Origin: PNKC01 sp039917655
GTDB lineage: Bacteria; Chloroflexota; Dehalococcoidia; Tepidiformales; Tepidiformaceae
NCBI GenBank assembly: GCA_039917655.1
Contig: JBDSJC010000247.1
Span: 1-9,381 of the forward strand
Length of the DNA: 9,381 bases
Reading direction: 5' to 3'
The position numbers were made by a program, and so were the translations under genes. Numbering within the stretch: position 1 is the stretch's first letter; each line of letters starts with the position of its first letter. Below, in pieces: positions 5,405-9,381 of this stretch. Below the pieces are notes generated by a model. That model searched no databases, was not told the DNA's origin, and worked only from the letters and a program-made list of their open reading frames with translations.

Positions 5405-6127
5405 ATGGCCGAAATCAGCCTGCCCGTTTTTGAAGGTCCACTGGACCTCCTGCTACATCTGATTGAGCGCGACGACCTGGATATCACGGCCGTTTCGCTG
5501 GTGAGCGTCACTGACCAGTATCTGAAGGCGATCCGCGGCGGCGATGGCTTCGAACCCCACGCCCTGGCGGAGTTCGTCTCGGTCGGCGCCAAGCTCATCT
5601 ACCTCAAATCCAAAGCGCTCCTGCCGCGTCCGGACGCCGACCCCGAAGCCGAGATCGACGACGACGACGTTGGTCGCGAACTCGTGGACCTGCTGCGAGA
5701 GTACAAGCGGTTCACCGAAGTGGTGAACATGCTCGCGCAAAGGCAGGATTCGGGGATGCGCTCTTACGCCCGGATGGCGCCGCCACTGGTTGTCCCCGAA
5801 GGCACGGGCCTGAGCAACGTCACGGTGGACAAGCTGGCTGCGATTATGCGGGAAATCCTCGGCCGGAAACCGATAGTGCGCGCGCGAGCCGTGATCATCC
5901 GCGACACCGCCATGACCCTGAACGAACGCGTCCTGGACTTTCGAGAACGGTTGCGCAAGCGCGGCAAGTTCTCCTTCCGGCGGGCGATCCTGGAGTGCAA
6001 GGACCGGCTCGAAGTCGTCGTCTCCTTCATGGCGATCCTCGAGCTGCTGAAGACCGGCGAATGCGATGCCCGCCAGGACGCATCTTGGGGCGACATCGAA
6101 GTGGTTGCGGTGAAGGTCGCGGTTTAG
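5405..6127 (+). CDS. scpA: Segregation and condensation protein A (ScpA)
   Basis: ScpA is the kleisin subunit that with SMC and ScpB forms the bacterial condensin. From ATG 5405 it is 240 residues. The SMC-head-binding N terminus reads MAEISLPVFEGPLDLLLHLIERDDLDI, the family signature. It is followed by FVSVGAKLIYLKSKALLP, an acidic linker (DADPEAEIDDDDVG), the helical RELVDLLREYKRF, and a C-terminal winged-helix region ending SFMAILELLKTGE...WGDIEV. Its length is normal. An in-frame ATG at 5363 would add 14 residues (GTPRRGGGAPFG) unlike the family, so 5405 is preferred although GGAG is only 2 nt away. It follows the DAHP synthase stop by 64 nt in the same direction and is probably co-transcribed. 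scpB, often next door, is not present: the next gene is convergent and the stop codons overlap (TAG 6125-6127 against minus-strand TAA at 6126-6124). Confidence 0.93.
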   Translation: MAEISLPVFEGPLDLLLHLIERDDLDITAVSLVSVTDQYLKAIRGGDGFEPHALAEFVSVGAKLIYLKSKALLPRPDADPEAEIDDDDVGRELVDLLREYKRFTEVVNMLAQRQDSGMRSYARMAPPLVVPEGTGLSNVTVDKLAAIMREILGRKPIVRARAVIIRDTAMTLNERVLDFRERLRKRGKFSFRRAILECKDRLEVVVSFMAILELLKTGECDARQDASWGDIEVVAVKVAV

Positions 6128-6831
6128 CGGGGTAGAATTGCCTGCTTGCACACTTCTATCAGGGCAGCCACGTTCGAATGCTCCATCAGCCCGCCTTGCG
6201 TCGCAAAGAACTGACTTAGGACCAATCCGGGCTGCCACTTGATGCTCTTCTGGTTGTGGGGTAAGAGTCCGGTAGTCCAAGCCGCCTGCGACGAACCGAA
6301 GCAGAGTTCAAACTGATCCCAATCTTTCTCGCCGTGGCACACGACCAATCTTGGAGCGTGCTTTTGCCGGAGCTCACGAAGAAGAGCGAGGCGGTCCTCT
6401 ACGACTGAAGCTCGGCACGCCGCGGCTGACTTGAACCCGAGCAATTGATAATGCTCCGGCCAAGCGGTTCTCGACTTCTTTCCAAGCGGGTACACGTTGG
6501 TCAGAAACGTGTCACTTTTCCATCGACCGAGCTTTCGATGCTGAAAATCCCGGACATCGTCGGAGGTGAACGTTCGCGACGGGTTGAATAGGCCCAGCGC
6601 GACGCGGGAAGCGATCGGGTACACCGGCGTCCGATGAGGCTTCCCTTTTTGATTCGCGCGTCCGTCTAATTCGGGCTGCGGCTTTGCATACAGTTCTACG
6701 AGGTCGCTCTGGAGATCCTCCAGGCTCCACTCGCCGCCTTCTTCGATCCCCACGAACCAGAGCGCGGATTTCGGTTCTCCGAAACCTTTGAACCTGTTAA
6801 GCACCTGAAAGCTCTCGGCCAGCGTTCTCAT
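6124..6831 (-). CDS. Uncharacterised protein with uracil-DNA-glycosylase-like motifs
   Basis: A 235-residue soluble protein starting at ATG 6831. Three blocks occur in the order and spacing typical of the uracil-DNA glycosylase fold: WFVGIEEGG (25-33, like the GxxPG catalytic loop), FLTNVYPLG (109-117, like the TN(V/A)xP strand) and RLVVCHGE (161-168, like the (V)(V)xxLG strand). Near the C terminus FFATQGGLMEHSN (208-220) could stand for the HPS-type loop. Overall identity is not close enough for me to name a subfamily, and the catalytic residue of known UDGs is not clearly present. It could be a fold relative with another nucleobase or nucleotide role. G+C content appears lower than in flanking scpA and ribF, suggesting later arrival. 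It is the last gene of a minus-strand run with the thioesterase and the small zinc-ribbon gene. The stop overlaps that of scpA. Confidence 0.6.
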   Translation of the reverse strand: MRTLAESFQVLNRFKGFGEPKSALWFVGIEEGGEWSLEDLQSDLVELYAKPQPELDGRANQKGKPHRTPVYPIASRVALGLFNPSRTFTSDDVRDFQHRKLGRWKSDTFLTNVYPLGKKSRTAWPEHYQLLGFKSAAACRASVVEDRLALLRELRQKHAPRLVVCHGEKDWDQFELCFGSSQAAWTTGLLPHNQKSIKWQPGLVLSQFFATQGGLMEHSNVAALIEVCKQAILPR

Positions 6832-6852
6832 AGCCCCAAGCCTACCTCCTGT

Positions 6853-6917
6853 CGCGTCAGTTCTTGACGCGGTGCGAGCTCCCTTGTTCTTATCCGGCTC
6901 GGGCCGAGGCTCCGAGC
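6853..6917 (-). other. Two hairpins between thioesterase and UDG-like gene
   Basis: GCTCGG/CCGAGC (6897-6902 with 6912-6917) lies 5 nt past the thioesterase stop. CGCGTCA/TGACGCG (6853-6859 with 6865-6871, 5-nt loop) lies ahead of the UDG-like start. Neither has a U-tract in the minus direction. They may attenuate or process the message between the two genes. AGGAGG (minus strand, 6850-6845) lies 13 nt before ATG 6831, a rather long spacing. Confidence 0.3.
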
Positions 6918-6922
6918 GCCCG

Positions 6923-7330
6923 CTACTGCGTGAGCACCATCTGCGTCTGAGTTACCTGGGCGATCAGCTTGCCTTCGGCGGAGCGAACGTTTGTCTGCCA
7001 GACCATGGTGCGGCGGCCTCGGTGGAGGGGCAGGCATTCGGCCGTGATCGTGGTCCCCGCGCGCCCTGGCCCGAAGAAGTTCGTCTTCGATTCCAGCGTT
7101 GTCGTACCAGCGCCCTGGGGAAGGTTGAGAGCCGTGCCCACGGCGCCTACTGTGTCGGCGAAGGCCATCACGGCGCCGCCGTGGAGGACGCCGGGCACTG
7201 TGCACATGTCGTCGCGAACGAGCATTTCGGCGAGCACCCGTTCGGGCGTCGCCTCAACGATGCGAATCCCCAGCATGTCCGGGAAGAATCCGGCCAACCG
7301 CTTCTGGATCACTGCCGACTGGTCGTCCAT
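6923..7330 (-). CDS. PaaI-type hotdog-fold acyl-CoA thioesterase
   Basis: A 135-residue single hotdog domain. GVLHGGAVMAFADTVGAVG (47-65) is the classic PaaI/4HBT signature with the HGG turn at 50-52 and D59 at the usual catalytic position. TTTLESKTNFFGPGRAG (76-92) and VWQTNVRSAEGKLIAQVTQTQMV (110-132) complete the fold. Such enzymes hydrolyse acyl- or aryl-CoA thioesters in the cytoplasm; the substrate cannot be read from the sequence, and no phenylacetate genes are nearby, so I give no symbol. The start at ATG 7330 is supported by GGAGGG 4 nt upstream. It is the middle gene of a minus-strand run, 96 nt downstream of the small zinc-ribbon gene and 91 nt upstream of the UDG-like gene. Confidence 0.9.
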   Translation of the reverse strand: MDDQSAVIQKRLAGFFPDMLGIRIVEATPERVLAEMLVRDDMCTVPGVLHGGAVMAFADTVGAVGTALNLPQGAGTTTLESKTNFFGPGRAGTTITAECLPLHRGRRTMVWQTNVRSAEGKLIAQVTQTQMVLTQ

Positions 7331-7426
7331 CTCACCCTCCGCGCGCTCCCCGCGGAATAGTAGTCGTTGAATGCCACTTCGCCACCTCCACTCGCAAGCG
7401 GGGACAGGGAGCCACCGGGCCTGCGT

Positions 7427-7663
7427 CTACTCGAACGGCTCCAGCATCGGGAGCGACTCCGCCACACGCGCGCGCGACTTCTCATCCAGGAACCAGAGCA
7501 CGTAGCCACAGTCCGCACAGACACGCACAAAGCGCACCTTAAAACCGGTCGCCATCGGACTCTTGCCCGGCTTGTCGTCGTCGCGGATGCGCCAGGTGAG
7601 GCTCACCTGGGAAACGGAAGCGGGCGGTGTCAACGATTCGGACGAACAGGCGGGGCAATGCAT
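7427..7663 (-). CDS. Small zinc-ribbon protein, unknown function
   Basis: 78 residues from ATG 7663. MHCPAC (C3, C6) at the N terminus and RVCADCGYVLWFL (C49, C52) form two CxxC knuckles about 43 residues apart, a likely treble-clef or rubredoxin-like zinc site. The segment between is polar with a beta-rich FKVRFVRVCADCGY. Proteins of this type are often called nucleic-acid-binding domain proteins, but nothing here proves a ligand. The gene diverges from ribF over about 105 nt. A TATACT box ends 7 nt before the ATG with no Shine-Dalgarno, so the mRNA is probably leaderless. It precedes the thioesterase gene and may lead that operon. Confidence 0.72.
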   Translation of the reverse strand: MHCPACSSESLTPPASVSQVSLTWRIRDDDKPGKSPMATGFKVRFVRVCADCGYVLWFLDEKSRARVAESLPMLEPFE

Positions 7664-7670
7664 TCGTTTG

Positions 7671-7676
7671 AGTATA
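7671..7676 (-). promoter_or_regulatory. -10 box of the zinc-ribbon gene (leaderless)
   Basis: Minus-strand TATACT with exactly 7 nt to the ATG at 7663, which places the transcription start on or beside the A of the start codon. No good -35 is visible. No Shine-Dalgarno is present. Confidence 0.45.
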
Positions 7677-7687
7677 CGAGGACTGAG

Positions 7688-7741
7688 ACCAGCTACCAGC
7701 TACCACGGAGCAGGGGACTTCCGACTGGGACTCAGGACTCA
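7688..7741. repeat. Heptad tandem repeats upstream of ribF
   Basis: Two complete ACCAGCT units plus ACCA (7688-7705), then two GGACTCA units (7728-7741). Both have a 7-nt period. The second resembles the ACTCGGG heptads at 3406-3426. They fill much of the divergent region between the zinc-ribbon gene and ribF. Confidence 0.5.
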
Positions 7742-7756
7742 TTCTTCGCGTGCTGC

Positions 7757-7762
7757 TACCCT
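7757..7762 (+). promoter_or_regulatory. Candidate -10 of ribF-tyrS (leaderless)
   Basis: TACCCT fits the TAnnnT pattern and leaves 6 nt to the ribF ATG. No Shine-Dalgarno precedes the ATG. Weak alone, but the geometry repeats that of the zinc-ribbon and ATPase genes. Confidence 0.3.
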
Positions 7763-7768
7763 TCAGCG

Positions 7769-8701
7769 ATGGCCATCCCTTCGTTTACACGCGCCCAATT
7801 GGCGGCTGGCGCGCCCGGCCCCGAGACGGCGCTGACGATCGGCGTGCTCGATGGCGTCCACCGTGGCCACCAGACACTGCTCGCACGCCTGCGAGACGAA
7901 GCCCGCAAGCGCGCGCTGGCGCCGGGAGTGGTCACCCTCCATCCCCACCCGATCACCGTCTTGCGCCCGGAAATCGCTCCCAGCTACCTCACTTCGCTCG
8001 AAGACCGCATGGAGCTGCTGCGCGCGGCGGGCGCCGATTGGGTCATCCCGTTGACGTTCACCGGCGAGGTGTCCGAAGTGTCGGCGGAAGACCTCGCGCG
8101 CTGCTTTTACGAGACGCTGCGCATGCGCCTGATGGTGCTGGGGCCGGACGCCTCCTTTGGGCGCGGCGCCCCGAAAGACACCGCAGACCGGATGCGCACG
8201 CTGGGCGCGGAGCTCGGCTTCGAGGTGGTGCAGATTGAACCGCTGATGCACGATCACGAGCGCTACAGCTCTACCGCCGTGCGCAAAGCGCTGGCGGAAG
8301 GGGAGATGGAACGCGTCACCGCCCTGCTCGGGCGCCACTACACGATCGGCGGGCCGGTGGTGCGTGGCTTCGAACGTGGCCGTACCATCGGCTTTCCGAC
8401 GGCGAACATCTCGGTCGCCGCGGACCGCATGCTTCCCGGCCTCGGCGTCTACGCCACCCTTTCGCACGTCACGGGGCGGTCGCTCTCGGGGGCGACGAAC
8501 ATCGGCAAGCGGCCGACATTCGACGCCGGCCATGTCTCGGTCGAGACCTATCTGCTCGACTTCGAAGGCGACATCTACGGCGAGCGCATGGACCTCGAAG
8601 TGATCCACCGCATTCGCGGCGAAGTTACGTTTCCAGGGATCGACGAGCTGAAGGCTCAGATTGCGCGTGACGTGGAGTCTGCAAGGGCGGCGCTGCAATG
8701 A
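7769..8701 (+). CDS. ribF: Bifunctional riboflavin kinase / FAD synthetase
   Basis: 310 residues from ATG 7769, a normal length for RibF. It phosphorylates riboflavin to FMN and adenylylates FMN to FAD in the cytoplasm. The N-terminal nucleotidyltransferase domain shows LTIGVLDGVHRGHQ (22-35, the GxFDGxHxGH motif with Leu for Phe), TLHPHPITVLRP (56-67), VLGPDASFGRG (123-133) and YSSTAVRKALAEGEM (166-180). The C-terminal kinase domain shows GRTIGFPTANI (204-214), NIGKRPTF (244-251) and VETYLLDFEGDIYGE (258-272), where E259 is the likely general base. The frame is open further upstream, but that part is intergenic repeat and the family N terminus starts near this ATG. The stop overlaps the tyrS start (ATGA, 8698-8701), so the two are translationally coupled. 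Confidence 0.95.
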   Translation: MAIPSFTRAQLAAGAPGPETALTIGVLDGVHRGHQTLLARLRDEARKRALAPGVVTLHPHPITVLRPEIAPSYLTSLEDRMELLRAAGADWVIPLTFTGEVSEVSAEDLARCFYETLRMRLMVLGPDASFGRGAPKDTADRMRTLGAELGFEVVQIEPLMHDHERYSSTAVRKALAEGEMERVTALLGRHYTIGGPVVRGFERGRTIGFPTANISVAADRMLPGLGVYATLSHVTGRSLSGATNIGKRPTFDAGHVSVETYLLDFEGDIYGERMDLEVIHRIRGEVTFPGIDELKAQIARDVESARAALQ

Positions 8702-9381
8702 GCGACGAGGCAGCGCCGGCCCCGCAAGCCGAAGGTCACGAGCGAGCGATGGCGCCGGTTGATGACCAGCTCGCGGTCCTGATGAGCGGCGTGGACTACG
8801 GTGACGCGCTCTTGCGCCGCCAGATGGAACGCGAACTGCGCGGCCTGCTGATGCTGGATAGGCCGCTTCGGGTCTATCTCGGCGTTGACCCCACGGCCAC
8901 CTCGTTGACGCTGGGCCATACCGTGCCGCTGCGGAAGTTGCGCCAGTTCCAGCAGCTGGGCCACCACGCCATCTTCCTGATCGGCGACTACACGGCGCTC
9001 ATCGGGGACCCGAGCGACAAGAACAAGCTGCGGCCTCTGCTCACGCCTGAGGACATAAAGGCGAACGAGCAGACCTACTTCGAGCAGGCGGCGAAGATCC
9101 TCGACCAGGAGAAGACGGAGCTTCGGCACAACTCGGAATGGCTGGGCGCGCTGAAGTTCCCGGACGTCATCTCCTTGATGTCGAAGTTCACGGTGGCCGA
9201 GATGCTGCGCCGCGACAACTTTCGCAAGCGTTTCGATGACGGAGACGCGGTCTACCTGCACGAATTCCTCTACGCCCTGATGCAGGGCTACGACGCATAC
9301 GCGCTGGAGTGCGACGTGCAGGTCGGCGGCACGGAGCAGCTCTTCAACCTGATGGCTGGGCGCAAGATCCAGGAAGACTCC
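8698..9381 (+). CDS. tyrS: Tyrosyl-tRNA synthetase, N-terminal part (runs off the window)
   Basis: 228 codons are visible, open to the edge. TyrRS charges tRNA-Tyr with tyrosine. The class I Rossmann core is clear: YLGVDPTATSLTLGHTVPLRKLRQFQQLGH (60-89), LIGDYTALIGDPSDKNK (94-110), TYFEQAAKILD (126-136), NSEWLGALKF (145-154), FTVAEMLRRDNFRKR (164-178), LHEFLYALMQGYD (187-199) and VQVGGTEQLFNLMAGR (207-222). This arrangement matches the type 2 TyrRS group, whose members usually end in an S4 domain (beyond the window). Two motif positions are unusual: the HIGH box reads TLGH (T71), and the common GGTDQ reads GGTEQ. ATG 8698 overlaps the ribF stop and has AAGGG 10 nt upstream; ATG 8749 is a possible shorter start that removes a poorly conserved N-terminal tail. 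The KMSKS loop is outside the window. Confidence 0.93.
   Translation, partial: MSDEAAPAPQAEGHERAMAPVDDQLAVLMSGVDYGDALLRRQMERELRGLLMLDRPLRVYLGVDPTATSLTLGHTVPLRKLRQFQQLGHHAIFLIGDYTALIGDPSDKNKLRPLLTPEDIKANEQTYFEQAAKILDQEKTELRHNSEWLGALKFPDVISLMSKFTVAEMLRRDNFRKRFDDGDAVYLHEFLYALMQGYDAYALECDVQVGGTEQLFNLMAGRKIQEDS

Noticed and set aside
5453..6280. Minus-strand open frame (275 codons)
   Set aside because: Antisense to scpA and overlapping the UDG-like gene; no recognisable motif.
6853..6917. Intrinsic terminators after the thioesterase gene
   Set aside because: The hairpins are real, but neither is followed by a T-run in the minus direction, so a terminator call is not justified.
7763..8698. Minus-strand open frame (311 codons) opposite ribF
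   Set aside because: Shadow of ribF, Arg/Ala/His-rich, without a domain.
8656..9261. Minus-strand open frame (201 codons) opposite tyrS
   Set aside because: Shadow of the clearly conserved TyrRS frame.

Overview
GC-rich bacterial chromosome fragment (by eye well over 60% G+C in the core genes) carrying mostly single-copy metabolic and housekeeping genes, with a few poorly known accessory genes between them. No plasmid, phage, transposase or CRISPR signature is visible. The taxon cannot be fixed from the sequence. A type I-beta DAHP synthase, an AroH-class chorismate mutase, ScpA, and several genes whose -10-like boxes lie only 6-8 nt before the start codon (leaderless mRNAs) would suit a Terrabacteria-type lineage such as Chloroflexota or Armatimonadota. 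That is a low-confidence guess.

Layout. Positions 1-177 hold the end of trpA (tryptophan synthase alpha). It converges on a truncated HI0933-type flavoprotein remnant (554-234, minus) that ends inside a REP-like palindrome. Next is a minus-strand protein of unknown function (1339-569), diverging from a zinc-ribbon/HEPN-like protein (1392-1922). An Orc1/Cdc6-like AAA+ ATPase (3221-2031, minus) follows, with an unusual cluster of AGTTTA/TAAACT boxes upstream. About 490 bases without a convincing gene (3222-3708) hold short tandem repeats and a strong hairpin.

The centre is an aromatic biosynthesis operon: a probable Trp-codon-rich leader peptide with mutually exclusive hairpins (3709-3850), aroH-type chorismate mutase (3897-4280), DAHP synthase (4294-5340) and, in the same direction, scpA (5405-6127). 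A minus-strand block meets scpA head-on with overlapping stop codons: a protein with uracil-DNA-glycosylase-like motifs (6831-6124), a PaaI-type hotdog thioesterase (7330-6923) and a small zinc-ribbon protein (7663-7427). The window ends with the plus-strand pair ribF (7769-8701) and tyrS (8698 to the edge), joined by an ATGA overlap.

How the genes fit together. TrpA, DAHP synthase, chorismate mutase and TyrRS all make or use aromatic amino acids. The leader peptide with Trp-Ala-Trp-Arg-Trp would let charged tRNA-Trp control entry of carbon into the pathway. The most interesting items are that leader/attenuator, the repeat-studded promoter of the AAA+ ATPase, and the HEPN/zinc-ribbon gene with its divergent partner.
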